A DNA stretch of 19,891 nucleotides from Stephanodiscus triporus (taxonomy: Eukaryota; Bacillariophyta; Thalassiosirophyceae; Thalassiosirales; Thalassiosiraceae): NCBI GenBank assembly GCA_036939755.1, contig JALLAZ010000192.1:1-19891 (forward strand), in the 5' to 3' direction. Position numbers and translations under genes: made by a program. The first letter of the stretch is position 1; each line of letters starts with the position of its first letter. Below, piece by piece: positions 1 through 9,117 of the stretch. Below the pieces are notes generated by a model. The model had not been told where the DNA came from. It made no database searches and worked only from the letters and a program-made list of their open reading frames with translations.

Positions 1-90
1 GTGGATTGTCATTTTTTTCTATGTAGGCCAGTACCAGACTCTACGTGTTATACTCCGCCTAAACAAAAACCCACTTATCTACCCCCAACA

Positions 91-130
91 CAACCACACA
101 CAACCACACACAACCACACACAACCACACT
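91..130. repeat. 10-bp minisatellite, four copies
   Basis: Four head-to-tail copies of the 10-mer CAACCACACA lie just upstream of the first gene; the last copy has one change at its final base. The tract is C/A-only on the plus strand. It may be part of the promoter or 5' UTR of the gene starting at 173, but nothing in the sequence proves a regulatory role. Confidence 0.9.
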
Positions 131-172
131 GAACATCATCGAAAAGCACTCCGCCACTTCCTCCACCCCCCC

Positions 173-1411
173 ATGCCTCCCCATCCAGTGCCGAAGGCAA
201 AGAAGTGGGGAGAAGCCGACAAAGATAAGCTCTACAAGCTCATCAGGACTGACGCAATCAACATTGACAACACGTCGCTTGAGAATATCAAGCGCATTTG
301 AAAGGCACACTTCAAGAGTATCGACGCTAAATTATTGACGAAACTTCCGCAACTACGCTGCCCGCCTCAACCTAGAGGAAGCGTACCATGGCGCAAGGCA
401 ACGCGCGGCCGAAGAAGGTAAGCTGTGCATTTGTTTTTTCTATTGCATGATTGATTGTCATGTCATTTACTTACCTTTTGCCATGCCACTGCCGCTGCCG
501 CCGCAGGAGCGGAAAACCGCCAAGACGCCGCCGCCGTCGATGACGGGGAGGTCGTAGAAGTAGAAGAGGACGAGGACAAGGAAGAGGATGAGGACGAGGA
601 TGCGTCCGACGTAGCTGCAATGCCCCCCAAGAAAAAGCCTGTGGCAGCCATGGCAGCGGCCGCGGCACCTGCCGTGGAGAGAAAGGTGACGCCTCCCCCC
701 GCCCCAAAGCCGACGATCTTCTCCGTCAGCTCCGCCGACATGTTCGGCGTGAGCTACTTCTGCGAAGGCAATCAGGACTTCGCAGAAGTAGCCTTCCACG
801 TCAACGGAGTGCTCCGCGATAACGACTATCGCGTGAGCGTGGCTCCGGACGGCAAGGCCATCCACTACCTGCGCGCCGTCCGAGCGGAGTGCTTCTCGAA
901 AGAAGTACTCCGCTCGATCATGGGCCGCGACTATTCGACGACGAATAGTCGCGTCGTCGCCTACGACGACGTGGCCCAAGAGATGATCTCCAAGAAGGTG
1001 CTCCCCGAGAGCAATCTCTACTGGGGAGCACCTCAAGTCGTTCGCCTCAAGTGGGAGTGCACGGGCACTCCCCAAGTCTTCAAGGGCGACTACGCCATCG
1101 ACTACGTCGTTAGGGACTCGTCCGGACGTAAAAATCGCCAACGCAACACAATCCTAATTGTTAGGGTCAAAAAAGCGAAGGAGCGTGCGGCGGCGGCGGC
1201 GAAGGCAGTCGTCGGGGAGATCAGCCTCCTCGGCGACTTCAGCCAGGGGAGCAGCAACAGCAGCCCCCTTCCTCGCCGCAAGAAGAGGACTCGTCGCGAG
1301 CACGAGGTGCTCGACGACGACGACGATAACAACGATGAAGGAGGGGGAGAATGCGCTGGGTACGTTGGAGGCGGAGGTGGGAGCGGAGGGGCGAAGTGGG
1401 CACCAGTATGA
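173..1411 (+). pseudogene. SANT-like/acidic family protein, two exons, first exon broken
   Basis: Exon 1 runs from ATG 173 to 417, a GT..AG intron from 418 to 506 (donor GTAAGC, acceptor GCAG), and exon 2 from 507 to 1411. Exon 1 opens with a basic, tryptophan-containing helical stretch (KKWGEADKDKLYKLI) resembling a SANT/Myb-like fold. It hits an in-frame TGA at 299 and then needs a frame change near 330-345 to reach NYAARLNLEEAYHGARQ, which runs in phase across the intron into exon 2. Exon 2 encodes an acidic low-complexity segment, a lysine/alanine/proline-rich stretch, a globular region of about 170 residues with no recognised family, and a charged, Gly-rich tail. Exon 2 is open throughout, so a shorter protein of 263 residues from ATG 620 remains possible. 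I read it as a recently damaged member of a multicopy algal family; the function is unknown. Confidence 0.55.
728..1072 (+). repeat. Cluster of at least eight local inverted repeats inside exon 2
   Basis: Stems read directly from the sequence: 728-738 with 744-755 (11 bp, one bulge); 753-767 with 778-792 (15 bp, perfect); 815-821 with 827-833 (7 bp); 846-853 with 875-882 (8 bp); 881-896 with 901-916 (16 bp with one G-T pair, 4-nt loop CGAA); 926-937 with 942-953 (12 bp, perfect, loop ACGA); 952-959 with 964-971 (8 bp); 996-1006 with 1023-1033 (11 bp, enclosing a GAGA-GCAA-TCTC mini-hairpin); 1053-1060 with 1065-1072 (8 bp, loop ACGG). Some overlap, so not all can form at once. A further 7-bp hairpin lies at 1297-1313. 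All sit in protein-coding sequence. Confidence 0.85.
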
Positions 1412-1871
1412 TTCTTTTCATCTTCGTAATTCTTTTGCTATAATTTCATATAAAAAGTATGAATTCACGCTAATAAGTATGATTTCACACTAGAAGTAGT
1501 ATTTCGTAGTTAAACTAAGAATTCATACTTTCATAGTTCTATTCCCTCAACTCCAATAGGTTGAAGAGTGAACTCTTCGTAGACCCAGAAAATCATGTCG
1601 TCGCGCGGCAAAAGTGCTGCGTGTTCTACGGTAGAGATAGTCCTCCTCTATCTGTACGTGTCGTACTTTTACATGCGAAACTGTACATACTTACCTACTC
1701 TAGAGTACGATAGATAATATTATGACCTATTATGACCTCATCCAGAGCAGCCTGCTCGAATGGAGTCATATGGCAGAGTAATTCGTGAACAATAAAAGAA
1801 ATAACTCCGGTGAGAACAAAAAAAAATACAAACCTACGGTACCATACGGTACTCACAAAAAGGCCTCCACC
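1412..1871. other. Intergenic, 460 bp, with a 13-bp inverted repeat
   Basis: No gene is seen. A perfect 13-bp inverted repeat (1454-1466 and 1519-1531) flanks about 50 nt that contains two related AAGTATGA(A/T)TTCAC direct copies. It could form a stem in the 3' UTR of the upstream gene. The 10-mer ATTATGACCT is duplicated near 1720-1740. An open frame beginning with GTG at 1785 continues into the next gene but has no ATG before 1872. Confidence 0.6.
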
Positions 1872-3155
1872 ATGAGGACCAACGTCATGAACGCCGCCCT
1901 TCTTGTAGGCTTCTGGGTAGCCGCGACCTTATTAATTTCGTTGGATGAAAAATCCACCGATGACGACCAGTCGTCGTCGTGGATCGAAGTTCGGCGCAGC
2001 CTGAGAGCTATGAGGCCGACGAACCGCAGAAACCATTCTCCTAGACAACGTCAGTTGGTGGAGGGCGGTATTTATCCCTGGGCGGAACATTATCTCGTGC
2101 CTCTCACCGAAATGCCGGATCCTGATAACGAAACCCCGCTGTTCTGGCATATACCCAAATCCGGGGGCACCACCGCCAAGGCGATATACGAATGTTTGGG
2201 AATGACTCTTGTCAACAGGGCGGGGGCGTTGCCCAAGTTCGGTCACGACCACGACGAGGAGCTCATTGCCTTCAAGCCTTTCGGAACAAGGGGTCCGACC
2301 TACGTCAATGCTGACAGCTCTACAGAATCAGGAATATTGCACGCCGAGGAACTTGGCTTGGTCCCCTCGGGGTTGGCGGACATAATCATAACGGGTTTCC
2401 CGCAATTTGCGGTGAGCCATTTGTACGATGAAGACCACAAGGGACGAGCGTTCGGAATCTTTCGCCATCCAGTCGAAAGATTGGTCAGCAAGTTCTATTA
2501 CCTTCAAATAGCGTGAGTCCAGTTTCCTTTTTTTGAGCTTGAAACACTTGGCATTTCATTCATTCACATGTTCTGTCTGCCTATGCAGGGATTGGGAAAG
2601 GACATACTCTCCGTCATGGAAAGACATGCACATTCGCCATTGGGCCAATCGAGTAAACCGCGACAATAATGTCTATGTGAAGATGTTGGCTGGTAAAAAA
2701 GCACGAGACCCTGTCGATGAGCACGACCTGCAGATTGCCATGAGAACTTTAAAGGAGCGATTTGTCGTGGGGTTGACGGATCAGATGGAGGAGAGCTTTC
2801 GCCGATTCTTCGTCGTTATGGGCATTGATGAATCAAATAAGAATAGAGACAAGTGCGTGGCTAAATTCTTCGGCGATGATGGGCTGAAGAAGAATTCAAA
2901 TGCACATCCAGAGGTGATATGAGAATACGTTGAATGACCCACTTTTTCTTTTTTTTGGAAGACAATTATTTACTTTTTTCTTCCTTTTCGCAGGTTAAGG
3001 AAGGAAGCCCTGATTGGGACGCACTTGCCAGGAGGAATGAATTAGATATTAGATTGTATGACTATATTCAAGTGCTTTTCAATGAGCAAAAAGAAGTTAT
3101 CGAGTCTTTTTCACAACCGTTAGATGTGCACGAAGAGGTTGTTCACGAAGAGTGA
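1872..3155 (+). CDS. Membrane-anchored PAPS-dependent sulfotransferase, single domain, three exons
   Basis: The product probably transfers sulfate from PAPS to a carbohydrate or other acceptor in the Golgi lumen; the acceptor cannot be predicted. Exons are 1872-2512, 2589-2913 and 2994-3155, with introns of 76 nt (GTGAGT..GCAG) and 80 nt (GTGATA..GCAG), giving 375 residues. The ATG at 1872 has a strong context (CCACCATGAGG) and follows an in-frame stretch that only offers GTG. Residues about 5-24 form one hydrophobic segment, fitting a type II signal anchor. FWHIPKSGGTT (residues 91-101) holds the 5'-phosphosulfate loop, and RHPVERLVS (198-206) matches the 3'-phosphate-binding motif. The C-terminal third aligns with both domains of the minus-strand paralogue at 3459-6209, including the splice junction after HPE. 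Expression and substrate are unknown; the family call is secure. Confidence 0.85.
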
Positions 3156-3458
3156 CTGGGGCTTACCCCTTCGGATGCCCTGTGTCAAGTGGTCGAAGTT
3201 TTTGGCAAGGTGTAAATACTTCTTGTAGCATGTAAATATTTGAGAGGAATAATCTTTCGTTAGTTCATATCTGCTGATTGCACTTGTAGTCATTCCGGCC
3301 GGAGACTGCAAGGCGAAATCCAGCTATTCCACCCCACCTCGAGCCATGACTGGGCTGAGATGAATCGTCAACTCTTGATGAAAGGGGTGATTTTTTTTTT
3401 CAAGTCCAAATTCCAATATAAAACCAGAAACATTGACACTTAGTAGTTTGCGTTGTAT
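3156..3458. other. Convergent intergenic spacer
   Basis: This 303-bp gap separates the stop codons of two tail-to-tail sulfotransferase genes and must hold both 3' UTRs. It contains a T-rich tract near 3392-3400. No additional gene, RNA or long repeat is seen. Confidence 0.6.
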
Positions 3459-6209
3459 CTACATCTGTGACGGCGAGGATGAAAACATTTCTTCCTGCCT
3501 CCTGAACAAATCAAGGACGTATTTATACAGCATCACATCATACACATGGATCTTCGACAGTGATACCCACACATCACTCCCCCTCACGGCCTTGGGATGA
3601 GAGTAGCTATTGAATTGATTCTTCTTCACAATTTTGTCCTGGTTCCTAACGGAATTTCCATCCCCCTCGTTGGCTGAGAATTCCTCGATGCACGCTTGAT
3701 TCTTGTAATCGCTCTCATCAATACCAAGAAGGATATTGAATCGATGCACGCTCTCCTCAAACTTGTCCATGAGGCCCACCACGAACTTTGTTCGTACGAT
3801 TTCCTTAGCGATCTCGTAATCATCCATTGTTAATTCCAACCTGGGAGATTTGCCTATCAGGCTGCGTACCATCCAGTTGTTATCTCCTCGATCTTGTTTG
3901 GACCAATCTTCTAATGACATAGACGCCCATCGCTTGTTGTACGTGGGCTCCCATGTGGCCTTCTGCAGGTAGTAAAACTTGCTCACCGCAGCATCGATGG
4001 GATGGCGGAATAGCGCAAATAACCTCGCCTTGTGATCCGGGCTGAACAAATTCATGGAGGCGAATTGGAATTCGCTTGTGGAGACAAAGTCCGTCTTTGG
4101 CTGAAATCGACTCGTGAGGAAGCCGCGATTCTTGGCCTCCAATATGCCCTCGTGCGTGCACACGTCGACGTTGATCACCTTCCCAGGATTGCCCCTATCC
4201 TTCCAGGGGCTGAAGGCCACAATGTCGCTCTTCTCCCCATGTTCGATGCCGAATTTGGGGTTGACGCCCACCTCGTTAGCTATGGTCGATCCCATGCACC
4301 AGTACAAGCGTTGGAGGGTCGTGCCGCCTGACTTGGGCACGTGCCAGAAGAAAGGAGTTTCGAAATCACGGCCTCGGACGGGTGAATTGACATCGGCCAA
4401 ATGAGAAAGAATGTCTCGAGGGCTGCCATGGCTGAACGATTCCACGGCGGAACCGGGAGGCAACATCTCATCTTGAGATTCTTCCGGATCTTCTAGGAAC
4501 GAATCGACCAAATGAGAAAGTTTGCCTCGAGGGCTCTCATGGCTGAACGATTCCACGGCAGAACCAGGAGGCAACAGCGCAAGATTCCTTTCATCTTGGG
4601 GTTCCAAGATCTCCGCTTCTTCCTCATCTTCCTCTTGAGATTCTACCGGATCTTCTAGGAACGAATCGACAATTTCCTTCTGCGCCTCGAACAGCGACTC
4701 GACATATTTGTAAAGGAGCATGTCGAGGGGGTTTCTTGCAGCAACGGCATCGTACTCAGGACTTCCTTCCTCAAACTGATGTTTTGAAGGACAGAGAAGA
4801 ATCGCAAAAGTGATGTTTGAGATAAAAATGTTCAAATGAATGTAGGAACCAGACACTCCGCACAGGACACGTACCTTGGGATGACTGTTCGAGTTCTTCT
4901 TATCGGTAGCACGCGTCTTATCCTCTAAATTCTGTCCACCCTCATTAACCGGTTTTTTATCCTCCACCACCGCCGGCGTCGTGTCTTCCTTCGGTGTCAT
5001 AACCAGACCGAACTCCTCCATGCACTTCTGACTCCGTTCACTTTCCTCGTCGATGCCCAAGACGATGTTAAATCGTCGGATGCTCTCGTTCATCTCCCCC
5101 ATCAACCCCACGATAAAGCGCTGACGCACGAGTTCCTTGGCGATGATAAGGTCCGTCTCGTCAGCCTCCATCCCGAAGGTCTTACCCACGAGCTTGCGCA
5201 CCATGTAATCCTCCTCGGCGTTGGGGAGGTTGGCCCACTCCAGAACCGTCATGTTCGCCCACTCCGGACGGTAAGTCTTCTCCCACGTCGCCGACTGGAG
5301 GTAGAAGAACATGCTGAACGCCCTGTCGACGGGATGCCGGAAGAGCGCCAGGAACCGTCCCCTGTTCTCCTCGTCGTACAGTTCCCTGCCCGCGAAGTTC
5401 GGCTCCATCGTGAATATGAGGTCGGTGGTATGGCTCTGCACGAGGCCGATCTTCTTCGCTCGGATGATGCCCGACTTGATGGTGGTGTCGACGTTCACGA
5501 CCTTCCAGTCCTTGCCCTCGTGGGGCTCGAAGACGACGACCTCGTCCTTCTGGACGTGTCCGTACTTGGGATCGGCCCCGACGCGATGGGCGAGGGTCTG
5601 TCCCATGCATTGGTACAGTCGCTTGGCGGTGGTCCCGCCGGACTTGGGAATGTCTGCACAAAAAGGACGGAAGGAGGACGCGCGAAAATGTGAGGGGGTC
5701 TGGCGTGGGGGGGGGGGTCATCGACGAGACGACATCCCCGAATGACGAATATAGGCCAAAAAGGAGAAATACTCACGCCAGAACAGGGCGGTCTCGGCGA
5801 CGGGATCCGGCCTCTCCGTGACGTCGACGAGGTGGTGCTGCGCCCACGGCAGGAGCGTGCTCGGCCCGGCGAGGTACAGCGAGCTCAACAGCGACCGACG
5901 TCCGACGCCGGAGCCACCGCCGGCGTTGTCCACAACGATGTCCACCTCGATTATGTTGAGGAGGCACAGCGCCATGACGAGGCCAACGATGAGGTTCCTG
6001 TTGTTCTTGTTCGCGCCGCTTCCGACGAAGACGCTGCCGAAGGTTCCGAAGGTGCCGAAGGTTCCGACGGTTCCGACGGTTCCGACCGAAGACGCCGTGC
6101 TGGTCGCGAGCGAATAGGAACTGTAATCGGTGGTCACGGTCTCGGAAGAGGAAGGCAACTCCGGCCTTCTTCGATTCTTGCCACGTCGGGAATGGTGGGG
6201 ATGATTCAT
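3459..6209 (-). CDS. Tandem double-domain PAPS sulfotransferase, membrane-anchored, three exons
   Basis: Reading on the minus strand, exon 1 is 6209-5777, exon 2 is 5653-4875 and exon 3 is 4775-3459. The introns are 123 nt (GTGAGT..GCAG) and 99 nt (GTACGT..TCAG), and the joined frame encodes 842 residues. The N-terminus is basic and Ser/Thr-rich, with a VGT/FGT repeat at residues 42-58 and one hydrophobic anchor at about 73-93. Domain 1 has PKSGGTT at 147-153 and RHPVDRAFS at 250-258. Domain 2 has PKSGGTT at 551-557 and RHPIDAAVS at 662-670. Both therefore keep the PAPS-binding motifs. The linker (about 435-540) is acidic and internally duplicated. Typical family members have one such domain, so this is a fusion or internal gene duplication. 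It converges on the single-domain paralogue at 1872-3155 and diverges from the Myb gene, with only 80 bp between start codons. Substrate unknown. Confidence 0.82.
4396..4692 (-). repeat. Imperfect duplication in the inter-domain linker
   Basis: The protein linker contains VDSFLEDPVESQ and VDSFLEDPEESQ (residues 439-450 and 494-505). They are followed respectively by LLPPGSAVESFSHESPR and MLPPGSAVESFSHGSPR. The DNA copies are clearly related. The upstream copy (toward 4692) carries an extra acidic Glu/Asp-rich insert that the other lacks. This is a recent in-frame tandem duplication followed by an insertion or deletion. Confidence 0.8.
6022..6088 (-). repeat. 9-bp coding minisatellite (GTV/GTF repeat)
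   Basis: About seven imperfect copies of a 9-nt unit (GGAACCTTC/GGAACCGTC on the coding strand) encode the run of VGT and FGT tripeptides before the membrane anchor of the double sulfotransferase. Length variation here would stay in frame. Confidence 0.75.
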
Positions 6210-6289
6210 AATTGTCTGCTACCTAATGTTTCGTTTTGCCTTGATTTAATTACCCGATCCGGTCAAGAGTTGTGAAAGTCAGGGTGGGG

Positions 6290-8483
6290 ATGTTGTGTTG
6301 GGCAGGGTTCACGGATTCGGAGTTTCTTCGCTCCTCGGTTGTCTTTGCGGTCATTCCCGAGAGCGGAGTCACAAAGACTCTTGAGGATTTAGATGTGTGT
6401 CTGAGGATTGTGGATCGTCACTCGCTAAAACACAAAAGACATCACTCGCTAAGAGAGTGTACCACCTGGGCTAAGAAAAGGCAGCTGTTAAGTCCCGACC
6501 GCCCTGTCGCCAGCGAACCCGAAGACGAGATGCACCACGTTGCGATGGCCAACACCAATGACAACCATGTCGTGGCTCGCGAAGGAGGAGGAGGCCGACA
6601 ATGCTCGAAGTCCTGCTGGACCGATGTCGAACGTGCCCAGTTCGAGCAAGGCGTCATCGTTCATGGTTGGGGCAACTGGATCGCCATGGCGCTTCGCGAC
6701 ATTCCCACCCGCGATAGGTGTCAGGTAAAGAGTCACGCGCAAAAGTTTCGAAAGAACCACGCTGCCGATTATCAACGACTCCTGCGGGAGCATGCGGCTC
6801 GTCGCGTGGACTCTCCAGCGGTGGCGGTCGGAAGCGGGAAGGGCAACGACGGTGGTGTCGATACCGAGGAGCGCAGGAAGACTCCGCCGCGTAGGAGGGC
6901 GACCACGATCAAGGCCAAGACGCAGGTGATTCGCACCAGTCCTCGTTCATCCAATCGTTTCTCGGCTTCTGTTAACATCGGCTTGCAATCCGGTGCTGCC
7001 AAAGTCGGTTCAAAGCGCCGCGGAATCCTCCGCAGCAATGGAAATGTCGTCGGCACCTCGGCGATGAAGGCGGCGACCGCCAATGGGTCTCCCAAGAAGA
7101 AGATCGCCAAGATGCAACCACCCTCATTCCCCTGTCATGTATTGTCAGAGATTTCCAACGATAGAGACATCGCGACATTTGACGTTGCAGCCCCAGCGTC
7201 AACGTCGTCTAAGTCTTTCGACATCATCGCAACCGCAAAGAAGCCAATGCCGCCGCGCCTCGTCGGTGTTTTGTCCGATGCCACAAACGACGTATGCCAC
7301 GCGACCTTTGACCGCTTTGCCCCAGCGTCGACATTGGCCACGTTCTTCGACGTCAAGTTTCCCGACCGCCAACATCAAGCCTTCGAAGCGAGCACTCGCG
7401 AGTATCCACCCAAGTACGACGAATTGCCAGGATTGGCCACGACGGTATCGCCCTTTTCTGGTCCTATGCCGGCTTACTGCAAATCGTCGCACGATGTACC
7501 GGCGTCATTGTCGGCTGTCGACATCAATATCCACAACGACCACGGCCGTGTGTCCACGGATGAGTTTGGCGACTACACGTCCCTCGCTACCGCTACCAAG
7601 GATGTATGTCATTGGTCGGGCCGGTAACGAAGAAATCATTGACCCTTTGTATCAACTGGAGATGGATGACAATAGGCTCGACATGATTGAAGACTTTCTC
7701 GAACCATCATGCAACGTGATGTTCGATGAAGCCATTAAGGGTGGGATGTTGTCTCAGGGTGGTGACTCCCGCGATCCCTTCGCGACCGCAAGCAATAATG
7801 GAATAGGGCTGGTGGAGTGGGCCATGACGTCTGGTAGGAGCGTAACCTTCCAGATACCCCCAAACGTTCGGCCCGATCCACAGTTGTTCATGCATATTCG
7901 ATCCCTCCTGACGTCTCCTCCCGATGTCAATAACCCCGAGGAATATATTTTGGGTTGTGTGGGAATGTGCAGGGGGTCTATGTGTCGCGTACGCATCAAG
8001 ACGAAGTTAGGCGAGCATTTGAATACGTGCTGGTGGAGGGAAGATGTGTTTGCCAATCAGTCGGGGGTGATCCAATCGGCCCTTGGCACATTTGGCGAGG
8101 CTGTCGAGGGTGGAATGGACGTCAGGATTGGAGATGTGCAGAACGGCAAAGTTTCCTTCAAGAAGCTTGCGCTCGAGCGTCTGGTTGCTTTGATCGCTGT
8201 GATGCTCGACGTCGATCATTGGCATTCTCCCCGAGATGGGACTCCATTAACTGCCACTGCTACCACTATTGCCGATGAGGAAGATGACATACGTCACGTC
8301 GGTCAACTCCTATCAGGACTATGGGAGCGGGTCAGCCGTTCTCTCCATCGAGATGGATTCGCCCTGCTGGGTGGCGATATTCTAGAGAGGACGGAGAGGA
8401 ACGAAGCGATCAATACGCTTGTGTCAAGGTTGGATCTAATCAGTCGTCAAGAACATATCAAGTCTCGCCGTGTGTCTGTATGA
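6290..8483 (+). CDS. Myb-like SHAQKF-type putative transcription factor with a frame break or small intron
   Basis: A single Myb repeat begins at tryptophan 110 (codon at 6617) and ends in VKSHAQKF (S148 at 6731). This is the signature of one-repeat plant/algal Myb DNA-binding proteins. Downstream lies a basic, Ser/Thr-rich region with a 43-residue internal repeat. The first frame stops at 7627, but a second frame, open with good protein character, runs to 8483. The two can be joined in phase by removing 7604-7661 (donor GTATGT, acceptor GGAG, 58 nt), giving 711 residues. That intron would be shorter than the others here and its acceptor is weak, so a frameshift mutation or sequencing error is the alternative. 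The start is uncertain: ATG 6290 is the first in frame, while ATG 6530 or 6545 lie closer to the Myb domain. The C-terminal region has no recognised family. Confidence 0.65.
7136..7360 (+). repeat. 129-bp coding tandem repeat in the Myb gene
   Basis: Two successive units share the pattern VLS...ND...ATFD..APAST....FD, with the VLS codons at 7139 and 7268, exactly 129 nt (43 residues) apart. The copies have diverged at many positions, so the duplication is not recent. The conserved motif suggests some constraint. Confidence 0.75.
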
Positions 8484-9117
8484 CCGTGGGTGGCGACGAA
8501 CGAGAGCAGCGAAGATTTCGTCGAGGCATTATCATTTGTATGGTCCAGTCTCCTCATGTGTCATTGTACGACCATGATTGAGAGGCCGGAAGAAGAGAAT
8601 TCTCTCTGTCACCTATTTTTACATGCAAATAGAAACTGTGTTGAGATTCATCATCTTATTTGATTCCAAGAAGGCACGGCGAGCATGTACAATACTGACG
8701 GATGGAAACTTCACTCGCAATATCACCCTTATTTGTTTACGTATTTCTGATGAAATATGTATTTGTTAATATCTTATTTCTAAAACTTACACAGCTATAG
8801 TTGAACCAACTAATAGCACTATCAGATGCTGATTCTAGCAATGCATTCCTCTCCAACTGTACATCACTTGGAGATGGCTCCACCCCAAACTATGACGATG
8901 ACTACATGCTCGTCCCAGAATTGTACACCATCTATTTGCAGAAATTGTTCTTTATCCCTCTTGCACAGAATTTCTATTGTATGATAGTTCACACAGACCA
9001 TGTTAGTCTTGTGTGGCGAGATTGGTCGTTTTGGTGCTTTCTAATTGCTTGATTTTGCTCCGCGTACATTTCTTTTTAGGTGGTGAGAACTCTCCCGGAA
9101 CTGCTGAGATGAATGTG
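8484..9117. other. Gene-poor stretch downstream of the Myb gene
   Basis: No convincing coding gene is seen. The first part is probably the Myb 3' UTR. Several short open frames (for example around 8801-9052) lack protein character and recognisable motifs. Part of it may be an extension of the decayed Ig-like repeat locus to the right, but no residue pattern supports that before about 9118. Confidence 0.5.

Noticed and set aside
467..1141. Long minus-strand open frame of 224 codons opposite exon 2 of the first gene
   Set aside because: It is a mirror of the GC-rich plus-strand exon; the plus strand has splice continuity and family-like composition, whereas the minus frame is His/Arg/Val-rich with no motif.
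1785..1871. N-terminal extension of the first sulfotransferase starting at 1785
   Set aside because: The codon at 1785 is GTG, not ATG; the ATG at 1872 has a strong context and leaves the membrane anchor intact.
5311..5745. Plus-strand open frames of 119-144 codons opposite the double sulfotransferase
   Set aside because: They lie antisense to a well-supported exon with PAPS-binding motifs and show no independent features.
7083..7600. Open frame starting at 7083 in a second frame as a separate gene overlapping the Myb gene
   Set aside because: The part before about 7620 is Arg/Ser/Thr/Pro-rich shadow sequence; only the portion after 7662 has protein-like composition, so it is better taken as the downstream part of the same gene.
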